Positions 26,336 through 34,284 of a stretch of 64,000 bases of DNA are shown one piece after another. Every line of letters begins with the position of its first letter. The stretch's first letter is position 1. The stretch is from an uncultured Eubacteriales bacterium (GTDB taxonomy: Bacteria; Bacillota; Clostridia; Oscillospirales; CAG-382): assembly GCA_934444645.1 (NCBI GenBank), contig CAKSCV010000014.1:1-64000 (forward strand), read 5' to 3'. The translations under genes were made by a program, and so were the position numbers. Below the pieces are notes generated by a model. It did not search any database and was not told where the DNA came from. It saw only the letters and a program-made list of their open reading frames with translations.

Positions 26336-27049
26336 TTATCCGTGCATTTCTTCAATGTGATAAATATAGTCCAGCGTTTTGAGGGCTTCGATGATTTCCT
26401 TGTGCGTTTTGTATTTTTTCAGCTCCGTGCTGTCAATGGAAATGGCAATGGAATACACGCTGAGACCCGAATTGACATAGGCGGGATTGGATTCGATATC
26501 GTCGATAAACAGTCCCAAGCGGCGAATGGTTGTGACGAAATCCTGCAAATATTCGCTGCTCTTTAATTCCAAATGCACTTCAAAGTGGTTGGAACGGTTT
26601 TTGAGATAGGTCTCAAATGCCGGAAACAGCGACAGACAGCACAAAAGCGCGGCAAACGACACAAGCGTCACGGTGTAAAGTCCGGCGCCGGCGGTAAGCC
26701 CGATGATGCCGGTTGCCCAAAGCCCCATGGAGGTGGTAAGGCCTTTGATCTGGTTGCGGGAGCTGAACAGCATGGAATTGACGCTGATGATGGCGGCGGC
26801 AATGACGGTGGCGGCGGAAATGATATAAAGCTCATCGCCTTGGGACGACAAATAAATGTCAAGAAGCATTGCGACCGTGGAGGCGAGCGACACTAAGATA
26901 AACGTGCGAAGACCGGCTGAATGACGCTTGCTGGAACGCTCACAGCCGATGACAGCGGCAAGAAGTACCGAAAGCAGAATGCGGAAAATGACCGACGCTG
27001 CGCCGATTTCAACCGACCATGCGCCAAGTCTCATTGCAATGGGATCCAT
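26336..27049 (-). CDS. MgtC/SapB-family membrane protein
   Basis: 237 aa: four or five membrane helices in the first ~145 residues, with the MgtC signatures LLAAVIGCERSSKRHSAGLRTFILVSLAST and TTSMGLWATGIIGLTAGAG, and a cytoplasmic C-terminal ACT-like domain of about 85 residues (VHLELKSSEYL to the end). In pathogens MgtC modulates F-ATPase and low-Mg2+ survival; in free-living bacteria the role is unclear. It lies 32 bp downstream of the CPA2 antiporter gene on the same strand, so the two are probably co-transcribed. Confidence 0.88.
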   Translation of the reverse strand: MDPIAMRLGAWSVEIGAASVIFRILLSVLLAAVIGCERSSKRHSAGLRTFILVSLASTVAMLLDIYLSSQGDELYIISAATVIAAAIISVNSMLFSSRNQIKGLTTSMGLWATGIIGLTAGAGLYTVTLVSFAALLCCLSLFPAFETYLKNRSNHFEVHLELKSSEYLQDFVTTIRRLGLFIDDIESNPAYVNSGLSVYSIAISIDSTELKKYKTHKEIIEALKTLDYIYHIEEMHG

Positions 27050-27081
27050 AAAACAAAACCTCTCTTTCTTTCGCTTTGCCC

Positions 27082-28527
27082 TTACCAGCGTCCGGCTTGC
27101 CGTTTCCGAAGCGGAAACATGGCGTTATACTGCTCTTCTGCGGCACTTGTAAAGGCTTTTTCCTCTTCGGAATCGGGGTGCGGCGGCAGCTCCTCTTGAA
27201 TTTTCTGAATGCGTTCGATCAACAGCTCCAGCTGTGTTTTCGGCACGCCGTTTTCAGCGGTTTCCTCGTCGAGCGGCACGATGTCCTCAAGCTTTGTGGA
27301 GTAGGATTTGGATAAGTACAGCGACAATTTCGCGCAGGGCGGTCCGATAAGCTCATACAGAACGCTGGACGCGAGGATGACCGTTTCAAGCGCCGCACCG
27401 TGTGTGCCGCCGAGCGTTCGCGCACCGAGGGCGGCAAGTCCGATGGCTACGCCTGCCTGCGGAATGAGGGCAAGCCCCAAATAATTGCGTACCTCTTTGG
27501 ATTTTTTCACGACGGCACAGCCGAAGAAAGACCCTGCGTATTTGCCGAGAATACGCGTTAAAAAGTAGGCAACGCCGATCACGGCGAGCGGAACGGTTCC
27601 GACCGCGTCGGAGGGATTAAACAGTGCCTCCAAATCAAAGGTGAGTCCGGAGCGGACAAAAAACAAGAGCAATAACGGCGGGCTGAAATAATTCAGCTGC
27701 TTGAACAGCTTGTCGTCGTTCGTAGTATTGATGTAGACCGTGCCCATGGACATGCAGCCCAAAAGCGGCGACACGCCGAACAGTGCACAAATACCGCAAA
27801 AACCGAACAGCAGTGCAATCGAGACGATAAGACGGTTATCCGTGCTGTGCCTATATAACGACAGCTTCATGATGAACCCAAACACACAGCCAAGAAGCAA
27901 TACGCCAAGATTGACCGCGATCGGCTTTATCACGCTCATGATATGAAAAGCCGCTCCCGAAATCGACGATACGGCAAGCGAAATGCACAGCCCATACGCC
28001 ACGAGCGCGACAATGTCGTCGAGTGCCACGACCTGCAGCAGCGTATTGACAAAATCGCCCTTTGCGCCGGTCTGCCGTATGGTCATCACGGTGGAAGCCG
28101 GAGCGGTCGCCGAGGCAAGTGCCGCCAAAACAAGCGAGAAGGCAAGATTCACGCCGAGAATACAATACGTGACCACAAACACCAAAAGCGACGCCATTAA
28201 CGCTTCTGCCACGGTGATGACAACGACCTTCAGACCGTTCTTTTTGAGGGTATCCAGCTTAAAATATTCGCCGGTGCTGAAAGCGATAAATGCAAGTGCA
28301 ATGTCCGCCAAAAACGACATACCGTCGATAACATTTCTCGGCACAAGATTCAGACAATACGGTCCGATGAGAATGCCGGCAAGGATATAGGCCGTGACGT
28401 TCGGCAGCTTCAGACGTTTGGTGATGCGCGTCAGCAGAAAGCCGAACAGCAGCATAAAGGAGACCGAAATGATGATCGTCGCCACGCCTGACGCCGATTG
28501 GATGTGCTTTGACAGGTTTTCGAGCAT
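27082..28527 (-). CDS. CPA2-family cation:proton antiporter
   Basis: This 481-aa membrane protein has about twelve helices and the Na+/H+ exchanger domain: LKLPNVTAYILAGILIGPYCLNL near the N-terminus, ATAPASTVMTIRQTGAKG (loop of the crossed helices) and ALIPQAGVAIGLA. A charged tail of about 75 residues follows the last helix. It should exchange Na+ or K+ for H+; there is no TrkA-N domain, so it is not a complete Kef-type channel. AAAGGAGG precedes the ATG. It diverges from a LysR regulator gene. Confidence 0.88.
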   Translation of the reverse strand: MLENLSKHIQSASGVATIIISVSFMLLFGFLLTRITKRLKLPNVTAYILAGILIGPYCLNLVPRNVIDGMSFLADIALAFIAFSTGEYFKLDTLKKNGLKVVVITVAEALMASLLVFVVTYCILGVNLAFSLVLAALASATAPASTVMTIRQTGAKGDFVNTLLQVVALDDIVALVAYGLCISLAVSSISGAAFHIMSVIKPIAVNLGVLLLGCVFGFIMKLSLYRHSTDNRLIVSIALLFGFCGICALFGVSPLLGCMSMGTVYINTTNDDKLFKQLNYFSPPLLLLFFVRSGLTFDLEALFNPSDAVGTVPLAVIGVAYFLTRILGKYAGSFFGCAVVKKSKEVRNYLGLALIPQAGVAIGLAALGARTLGGTHGAALETVILASSVLYELIGPPCAKLSLYLSKSYSTKLEDIVPLDEETAENGVPKTQLELLIERIQKIQEELPPHPDSEEEKAFTSAAEEQYNAMFPLRKRQAGRW

Positions 28528-28606
28528 TCTGTTTCCTCCTTTACAGAATTATTTTTTGAGATTTAACAAAATAACGCCTCGCAGGGCTTGAAAAACCATA
28601 TTCTAT

Positions 28607-28634
28607 ATGATACACTATTTATGTATAAAGTCAA
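28607..28634 (-). promoter_or_regulatory. Promoter of the antiporter-mgtC unit
   Basis: TTGACT (28629-28634), 16 nt, TATCAT (28607-28612) on the minus strand, inside the shared control region with the LysR gene. Confidence 0.6.
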
Positions 28635-28679
28635 GTTATATTTTTTTAGAGTAACATAAATTTACAGAATGGAGACGCC

Positions 28680-29582
28680 ATGTTAGACATCAAGCTCGCG
28701 ACGTTATTGACAGTTGCGAAAGAGAAAAATTTCACCAAAGCCGCCGAAAAGCTGTCGTTAACACAGCCGGCTGTAAGCCATCATATCGGACAGCTGGAGG
28801 ACGAACTCGGCACCCGCATTTTCATTCGTGCCAAAACCGGCTTACGCCTGACACCGGAGGGAGAAATCGTGCTTCGGTATGCTGAACGGCTGCAGTCGCT
28901 TTACGACAAAATGTTAGAGGAACTGAACGACAGCGAACGTCATATGACAAAAATCCGCGTCGGCATCACACACACGGCAGAAAGCAATCGGATCACCGAA
29001 ATTCTCGCCAAATACGGCGCTCAAGAGGATAACATTACGATAACGGTTATTACGGATACCATAAAACATCTTTATAATATGCTTGCCACGTATCAGCTCG
29101 ATTTGGCGTTTATTGAAGGAAAACCGAGCGATCCCTCCTTCAATCACATCCTTCTCGATACGGATTATCTTGCCTGTGTGCTGCCCGTGACACATCCGCT
29201 TGCCGCGCGTTCGATGGTTTCGCTTGCCGAATTGAAAAATGAGCAAATGATCTTGCGGCTGCCATCCTCAGGCACGCGCCGTTTGTTTGAAGCCGCGCTT
29301 TTAAGCATCAACGAATCCATTCATTCCTTTAATATTGCCATGGAGGTTGACAATATCGCAACCATCAAGGACTTGATCCGCAAGGAACTCGGCGTTTCGA
29401 TTTTACCGAAAAGCGCGTGCATGGACGAATTAAAAAAAGGCAAGCTTGCCGTGCTGCCGATTGAAAACTTAAGTATGCCGCGCGAAATGAACATCGTATA
29501 CAACCGCGATTTTTCGCACACCGAAATCTTGCAAGACCTTGTTAAGCTGTACCGTGAGGAGGAACGCAAGGCGAATGCCTGA
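28680..29582 (+). CDS. LysR-family transcriptional regulator
   Basis: 300 aa with the N-terminal winged helix-turn-helix (FTKAAEKLSLTQPAVSHHIGQLEDELGTRIF, about 18-48) and a periplasmic-binding-protein-like effector domain (about 90-295). GGAG lies 6 nt before the ATG. Divergence from the antiporter gene 152 bp away is the classic layout of a LysR regulator and its target, so control of the antiporter-mgtC unit is likely. The effector is unknown. Confidence 0.92.
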   Translation: MLDIKLATLLTVAKEKNFTKAAEKLSLTQPAVSHHIGQLEDELGTRIFIRAKTGLRLTPEGEIVLRYAERLQSLYDKMLEELNDSERHMTKIRVGITHTAESNRITEILAKYGAQEDNITITVITDTIKHLYNMLATYQLDLAFIEGKPSDPSFNHILLDTDYLACVLPVTHPLAARSMVSLAELKNEQMILRLPSSGTRRLFEAALLSINESIHSFNIAMEVDNIATIKDLIRKELGVSILPKSACMDELKKGKLAVLPIENLSMPREMNIVYNRDFSHTEILQDLVKLYREEERKANA

Positions 29583-29808
29583 AAACAAAGGCAAACAAAG
29601 AGAAAGGCGGCTTTACCTCTCGTCAAACGAAGCACTCTTGCCCGAAGAATCCGCATTCTTGGCGATGGACGCAAACGGCAAAATCGAACAGACCTTTGGT
29701 TTTCAAGCATACCGCACGCAGATATATGCCGGCACGACCGAGGCTGCCTACGTTTTTTCCGCTGTCGGCGGGTCAGACGATCAAGTCCTTCCCGAAAGAA
29801 GAGCATAA
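29575..29808 (+). CDS. Small hypothetical protein coupled to the LysR gene
   Basis: A 77-aa frame whose ATG overlaps the LysR stop by 8 bp, with GAGGAGG about 12 nt upstream inside the LysR coding end. The product is charged at the N-terminus (NKGKQRERR) and has no membrane segment or motif I recognise. It ends just before the terminator at 29813. The overlap and ribosome site support translation; composition is unremarkable, so a chance ORF cannot be excluded. Confidence 0.45.
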   Translation: MPENKGKQRERRLYLSSNEALLPEESAFLAMDANGKIEQTFGFQAYRTQIYAGTTEAAYVFSAVGGSDDQVLPERRA

Positions 29809-29812
29809 AAAT

Positions 29813-29848
29813 GGCGGAGACTTGTGAGGGTCTCCGCCTTGCTTTTTA
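29813..29848. terminator. Bidirectional terminator
   Basis: GGCGGAGAC (29813-29821) pairs with GTCTCCGCC (29830-29838), then TTGCTTTTT. It serves the LysR transcript and, from the other side, the fucosidase gene. Confidence 0.8.
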
Positions 29849-31171
29849 TTTCAAGAACAGCTCAATGACCGGCACGGTGACATCGGGCACCGGAACCGGC
29901 AGCTCCAATACCAAAAGGTCGTCGGCTTCGGTGCGGCATTCGCTGAAATGCGTGCTGGATTTTTCGGTAAATTTGATTTCACTGCCGTCATGCAAGAACT
30001 GCGCATAGTCCACTTTTCCGGCAAAGCCGCGCATTTCGAGAAATGCATACGGATATTCCATCAGATGCACATATACCCGCTTGCCGTCGGCACTCTGCGT
30101 AAACCGGCAGCCGCGCGGCACGGGAAGCTCCGGATCTGCCATGGTGCAGCCGTAAATCGAGCGGCCGTTTAAGCGCATCCATTCGCCAAAGACTTCGAGA
30201 GCCGCGTCAGCGCGCTTGTCAAAATTGCCGCGTGAGGTCGGACCGACGTTCATAAGCAGGTTGCCGCCGATGCAGACCGTGTTGATGAGCATTTCAATGA
30301 GCATTCGCGGCGATTTCCAGCTCTTTTCGTCGCGATGATAGCCCCACGAGCCGGAGAAGGTCTGGCAGGCCTCCCAGGTCACGCGTTCGCCGGTTTTCGG
30401 GTGTTTCGGCCAGCTAAGAACCTGGTATTGCTCGGGCGTCCAAAGGTCTTGCTCCAAATCGGCGCGGTTGTCGATGATGATGTTCGGCTGAAGTGAGCGT
30501 ACAAGGGAAATCAGCTTTTCGGATTCCCATTCGTTCTTGCCCTTGCCGCCGCCATGCTGCATCCAAGGCTTGACCGACGCCGGATTCGGATGTGTGTAGG
30601 AGAAGTCGAGCCATAAAATGTCGATTTTTCCGTAATTGGTTAACAGCTCGGTGAGCTGATTGCGCATATATTCGGCGTATTTGCGTACATCGCGGCCTTT
30701 GTCAAGCTCCTCGGCATTCGGGTCGTTGCGGCGCGGATGGAGCGAATCGATCGGGAAATCCGGGTGATGCCAGTCGATGAGGGAGTAGTAGAAGCCGACG
30801 TGCAAGCCCTCGGCGCGGAACGCATCGGCATATTCCTTGACAAGGTCGCGCCCGAACGGCGTGTTGGTGATCTTGTAGTCGGTGTGACAGCTGTCAAATA
30901 AGCAAAAGCCCTCGTGATGTTTGGTGGTGAGAACGGCATATTTCATACCGGCGGCTTTGGCTTTTTTTGCCCATTCACGCGCGTCGAACAGGTCAGGGTC
31001 GAAGTGGTCGAAATACTTTTGATACTTTTCCTCGGAGATGAATTCGTTGGTTTTTACCCATTCGTGACGCGCCGGAAGCGCATACAGACCGAAATGGATG
31101 AACATACCGAACCGGTCATGGATAAACCAGCTTGTGTCGCCGGCGGTTTTGTGTTCGGGAAATAAGGGCAT
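29846..31171 (-). CDS. GH29 alpha-L-fucosidase
   Basis: 441 aa. GH29 hallmarks are RFGMFIHFGLYALPA (about 21-35), YAVLTTKHHEGFCLFDS and LHVGFYYSLIDWHHPDF. The nucleophile Asp is placed in IDILWLDFSYTHP. It has no signal peptide, so it probably acts in the cytoplasm on imported fucosylated oligosaccharides. It is shorter than secreted GH29 enzymes and lacks an added carbohydrate-binding module. AAGGAGG lies 8 nt before the ATG. It is monocistronic, and no fucose catabolic genes are adjacent. Confidence 0.93.
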   Translation of the reverse strand: MPLFPEHKTAGDTSWFIHDRFGMFIHFGLYALPARHEWVKTNEFISEEKYQKYFDHFDPDLFDAREWAKKAKAAGMKYAVLTTKHHEGFCLFDSCHTDYKITNTPFGRDLVKEYADAFRAEGLHVGFYYSLIDWHHPDFPIDSLHPRRNDPNAEELDKGRDVRKYAEYMRNQLTELLTNYGKIDILWLDFSYTHPNPASVKPWMQHGGGKGKNEWESEKLISLVRSLQPNIIIDNRADLEQDLWTPEQYQVLSWPKHPKTGERVTWEACQTFSGSWGYHRDEKSWKSPRMLIEMLINTVCIGGNLLMNVGPTSRGNFDKRADAALEVFGEWMRLNGRSIYGCTMADPELPVPRGCRFTQSADGKRVYVHLMEYPYAFLEMRGFAGKVDYAQFLHDGSEIKFTEKSSTHFSECRTEADDLLVLELPVPVPDVTVPVIELFLK

Positions 31172-31290
31172 GAGAAGAACCTCCTTGCAAATGCAGTATT
31201 CTGAAGCTTTATCACCACTATTTTACCATATTTACCCGAATATGCCATGTGTTATTTCATCAACAATATGTGTTTTTCGGTAAAATCGGC

Positions 31291-31328
31291 AAAAAGACGC
31301 TCCGGAAAGATAATTCTTCTCGGAGCGT
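31291..31328 (-). terminator. Terminator of the 41-aa peptide gene
   Basis: On the minus strand ACGCTCCG (31321-31328) and CGGAGCGT (31297-31304) form an 8-bp stem followed by CTTTTT (to 31291). It closes a very short transcription unit. Confidence 0.75.
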
Positions 31329-31347
31329 TTGTGCTTGTTAAGGCATT

Positions 31348-31473
31348 TTAAGCGTCTGCTTCTTCATCCTCATCCTCTAACCAACTGCCGTCGATTTTGC
31401 CCTCACTGCCGGTGAGAATGTCTTCGGAAAGCGGTCGTATGTTCAATTCGGGAGAAAAATAGTTCTTATTCAT
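31348..31473 (-). CDS. 41-aa acidic peptide of unknown function
   Basis: The frame starts ATG 31473 with AGGAGGA 7 nt upstream and ends TAA at 31348, followed by a strong terminator. The product begins MNKNYFSPELNIRPLSEDIL and ends in a run of Asp/Glu (LEDEDEEADA). The layout, Y-x-P near the start, then L-S-x-D-I-L-T-x-S-x-G, then an acidic or variable tail, matches short proteins often seen in gut Clostridia. That likeness is recalled and unchecked. There are no cysteines or transmembrane segments. A modified-peptide precursor or small regulator are possibilities only; no modification enzyme is nearby. Confidence 0.6.
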   Translation of the reverse strand: MNKNYFSPELNIRPLSEDILTGSEGKIDGSWLEDEDEEADA

Positions 31474-31568
31474 TGGTCATTCCTCCTGCAATTTCAAGAA
31501 CACTGTCTACCCGGGCTTTTCAGAAGAAGTATAAAGATATATAAAATTACCTAAGTTTTCTAAAACTA

Positions 31569-31597
31569 TTGCTTTTTGAAATGATATATGATATAAT
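31569..31597 (+). promoter_or_regulatory. Promoter of the SLH-gene leader RNA
   Basis: TTGCTT (31569-31574), 17 nt, TATAAT (31592-31597). Transcription should start near 31604, some 235 nt before the SLH-like gene. Confidence 0.7.
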
Positions 31598-31603
31598 ATT
31601 ACA

Positions 31604-31787
31604 AACGGAAGAGATAACATGATAACATATAGTAAGTAATTTTCAAAGAGGCTTATCTTGTTCAAATTGCAATACTTGTTATGTTCCTCTATTGAATCAA
31701 CTAAATATGTAGAACATATGAGAATGATGCACTATAGCGAGCAAGACATTCCTCTTTGATGAGAAAGAATGTTGGGCTCGTTTTTTT
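31604..31787 (+). ncRNA. Putative regulatory leader RNA with terminator
   Basis: About 184 nt between a good promoter and an intrinsic terminator, without a credible gene (only a 6-codon frame, ATG 31619). TATGTTC (31680-31686) can pair with GAACATA (31712-31718). TCAAAGAGG (31643-31651) is exactly complementary to CCTCTTTGA (31751-31759), almost all of which lies in the terminator loop, so a long-range pairing that competes with or caps the terminator is possible. No known riboswitch or T-box motif is recognised. Confidence 0.55.
31738..31787 (+). terminator. Leader terminator upstream of the SLH-like gene
   Basis: CGAGC (31738-31742) with GCTCG (31776-31780) and ACATTC (31746-31751) with GAATGT flank a 15-nt loop; seven T follow (31781-31787). 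No second promoter is evident before the gene at 31840, so expression would need read-through. Confidence 0.8.
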
Positions 31788-31839
31788 GTTGTTAGATTTT
31801 AGAATGGCGGTATGAGTTCTATGCCATTGGAGGTGCAGT

Positions 31840-32943
31840 TTGTTGCTGAATAGAATGATGATAGTGTTGAGCATTGCCATGGTTTCATTAACAATTCCTG
31901 TAGGGGCTGCTACAAGAGAAGAATGTATATGGGCGGTGGTGTCGCAGTCTAATATTGACTTAAGTGAAGCAGATGAAGACGTTTTGACTTCCTATACGGA
32001 TGGATATGAATTTGAGCAAGAGTGGCGCAAACCTTTTGTTTGCGCCGCCCTTGAGAATAATATTGTATATGGATATGAAGATGGCTCTTTGAGACTAAAG
32101 CAGGATATTACAAGAGCGGAATTTGCGTGTATGGTGTATCGGGCTAAAAATTTTTATAATACCCCACCAATAGACCCGGTGAAATATGAAGGCAAATATA
32201 GCGATATTTCGGATTGGAACGAGAAGGAGATTTGCTTTTGTATAGAAAACGGATATATGATTGGATATGGAAATGAGTTCGGTTCTGAGGATGTAATAAC
32301 GAGTGAACAACTAGACATTGTCATAAGCAGAATGAAATACGGATTGTCTACAAAAGAAAAATATTCTTTGTATGAAATATGCGGCAATTCTCCTATATCA
32401 GTAGAAAAAATGAATCATTCAGCATACAATGATGAGCTGAAAAGCGTGGAATTGAAACTAAGGCCGAATGAAGAACTGATTGGCAGTAACAGTGTTGAAA
32501 TTGCCGGTGAAATAGAAAATCTTATGGATTTGCAAGGAAATATGGATTATGAAAAATTAAGCTCTGAAGAGTACAAAAAACATATATTGGAAAGCTTTAA
32601 GGCCGAAAACGGCACCGTCATTAAAATAATAGATGCGGAAGCTGTAAAGAAGATCGATGATATTATAAAAGAAGCCGAGGATAATAACATAAAAAGAGAA
32701 AGCATATTTGTTTTTTCGCCTAACAACAATAAAAAAAGTATAATGGCAACAGCATATAGCAGAATGTTAGGCTCAGGATACGAATATTACTGTTATCTGG
32801 AAACGAAGGAAAAAACTCCAAACGATGAAATCGTAGGAAAATGGTATAAGAGAAGAGTGGATATTGATTACACACAGTATAAGACATATAGTTCTCCGTA
32901 TGCAGAATTATTTTGCAAATATGGTGTCCCGGAAGAATTATAA
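31840..32943 (+). CDS. Secreted SLH-domain-like protein, AT-rich
   Basis: 367 aa: a signal peptide (MMIVLSIAMVSLTIPVGAA) and two S-layer-homology-like motifs at about 45-160 (ALENNIVYGYEDGSLRLKQDITRAEFACMVYRA and the weaker SDWNEKEICFCIENGYMIGYGNEF). A C-terminal region of about 200 residues has no match I know. SLH repeats usually bind pyruvylated wall polymers; three are typical, so this set may be incomplete. The start is TTG 31840 with GGAGG 6 nt upstream; ATG 31855 lies too far from that site. Codons are far more AT-rich than in neighbouring genes, which points to horizontal acquisition. Confidence 0.75.
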   Translation: MLLNRMMIVLSIAMVSLTIPVGAATREECIWAVVSQSNIDLSEADEDVLTSYTDGYEFEQEWRKPFVCAALENNIVYGYEDGSLRLKQDITRAEFACMVYRAKNFYNTPPIDPVKYEGKYSDISDWNEKEICFCIENGYMIGYGNEFGSEDVITSEQLDIVISRMKYGLSTKEKYSLYEICGNSPISVEKMNHSAYNDELKSVELKLRPNEELIGSNSVEIAGEIENLMDLQGNMDYEKLSSEEYKKHILESFKAENGTVIKIIDAEAVKKIDDIIKEAEDNNIKRESIFVFSPNNNKKSIMATAYSRMLGSGYEYYCYLETKEKTPNDEIVGKWYKRRVDIDYTQYKTYSSPYAELFCKYGVPEEL

Positions 32944-32948
32944 AAAAT

Positions 32949-33008
32949 GAGCCGACTCGTGCCGGCTCAAAGACCGCTGACAAAGCTAAAGTCAGCGGTC
33001 TGAATTTT
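32949..33008 (+). terminator. Double-hairpin terminator after the SLH-like gene
   Basis: GAGCCG/CGGCTC (32949-32968) is followed by AGACCGCTGAC (32971-32981) paired with GTCAGCGGTCT (32991-33001), then GAATTTTT. On the other strand it could also stop the isocitrate dehydrogenase transcript. Confidence 0.8.
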
Positions 33009-33049
33009 TATACAAGGAAACTCTTGTTAAGTAATTATCCGTAACCCGG

Positions 33050-34261
33050 TTACGCCAACTTCTTTTCAAGTCGTTCGCGGATAGCCGAAATGAATTCGGC
33101 GGTGGTTGCGGTTTTGACCGTAATGCCCTCGGCAAGACCGGCAAGATCCTTGGTCATGATGCCGTCGTTCAACGTGTCAATGCAGGCTTCCTCCAGCTTG
33201 TCGGCAAACGAAACGAGGTCGGGCAGCTCGTCAAGCTCGCCGCGCTTGCGAAGCGCACCGCTCCAGGCGTAAATGGTCGCCATGGGGTTGGTGGAGGTGG
33301 TTTCACCGGCAAGATACTTGTAGTAGTGGCGCGTGACCGTGCCGTGCGCGGCTTCGTATTCATAGTTGCCGTCCGGGCTGACAAGGACGCTGGTCATCAT
33401 GGCAAGCGATCCGAACGCGGTGGAGACCATATCGCTCATGACGTCGCCGTCGTAGTTCTTGCACGCCCAAATGTAGCCGCCTTCGCTGCGGATAACGCGT
33501 GCGACAGCGTCGTCGATCAGGGTGTAGAAATAGGTAATACCGAGCTTTTCAAACGTTTCTTTGTAATCGGCTTCGTAAACTTCGGCGAAAATGTCCTTAA
33601 ACGTGTGGTCATACTTTTTGCTGATGGTGTCCTTGGTGGAGAACCACAGGTCTTGCTTGGTATCGATGGCATATTTGAAGCAAGAGTGCGCGAACGACCG
33701 GATGGACGTGTCCTTGTTGTACTGTCCCTGCAAAACGCCCGGGCATTCGAAATCATAGACCGTCTGACGCGTTTCCTTGCCGTTTTCATCGGTAAAGACG
33801 ATCTCTGCCTTGCCCTTGCCGGGAATGCGCATTTCAGAGGCCTTGTACACGTCGCCGTAGGCATGACGGGCGATGGTGATCGGCTTTTTCCAGTTTTTCA
33901 CGACTGGCTTGATGGAATCAATGAGGATCGGCGCACGGAAGACCGTGCCGTCCAAAATTGCGCGGATGGTGCCGTTGGGGCTTTTCCACATTTCTTTAAG
34001 ATGGTATTCCTCGACGCGTTGAGCATTCGGCGTGATGGTGGCGCATTTGACGGCAACGCCGTATTTTTTGGCGGCATAGCTTGCGTCAACCGTCACCTGG
34101 TCATCGGTGCGGTCGCGTTCGGGAAGACCAAGGTCGTAGTATTCGGTCTTTAATTCCACAAACGGTTCTAACAGCTCTTCCTTGATGATCTGCCAGATGA
34201 TGCGGGTCATCTCGTCGCCGTCCATTTCGACAAGCGGCGTTTTCATTTGAATTTTCTGCAT
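33050..34261 (-). CDS. icd: NADP-dependent isocitrate dehydrogenase (homodimeric, eukaryote-like type)
   Basis: 403 aa. The sequence follows the type shared with eukaryotic cytosolic/mitochondrial IDH: TPLVEMDGDEMTRIIW, ATITPNAQRVEEY, WKSPNGTIRAILDGTVFRAPI (substrate serine region) and KNYDGDVMSDMVSTAFGSLAMMTSVL (metal-binding Asp residues). It converts isocitrate to 2-oxoglutarate with NADPH formation. It ends an operon-like trio behind aconitase and a lipoprotein, 23 bp from the latter; the pair of enzymes would supply 2-oxoglutarate for glutamate. AAGGAG lies 9 nt before the ATG. Confidence 0.96.
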   Translation of the reverse strand: MQKIQMKTPLVEMDGDEMTRIIWQIIKEELLEPFVELKTEYYDLGLPERDRTDDQVTVDASYAAKKYGVAVKCATITPNAQRVEEYHLKEMWKSPNGTIRAILDGTVFRAPILIDSIKPVVKNWKKPITIARHAYGDVYKASEMRIPGKGKAEIVFTDENGKETRQTVYDFECPGVLQGQYNKDTSIRSFAHSCFKYAIDTKQDLWFSTKDTISKKYDHTFKDIFAEVYEADYKETFEKLGITYFYTLIDDAVARVIRSEGGYIWACKNYDGDVMSDMVSTAFGSLAMMTSVLVSPDGNYEYEAAHGTVTRHYYKYLAGETTSTNPMATIYAWSGALRKRGELDELPDLVSFADKLEEACIDTLNDGIMTKDLAGLAEGITVKTATTAEFISAIRERLEKKLA

Positions 34262-34284
34262 GGAAAATATCTCCTTTTCGCGGC

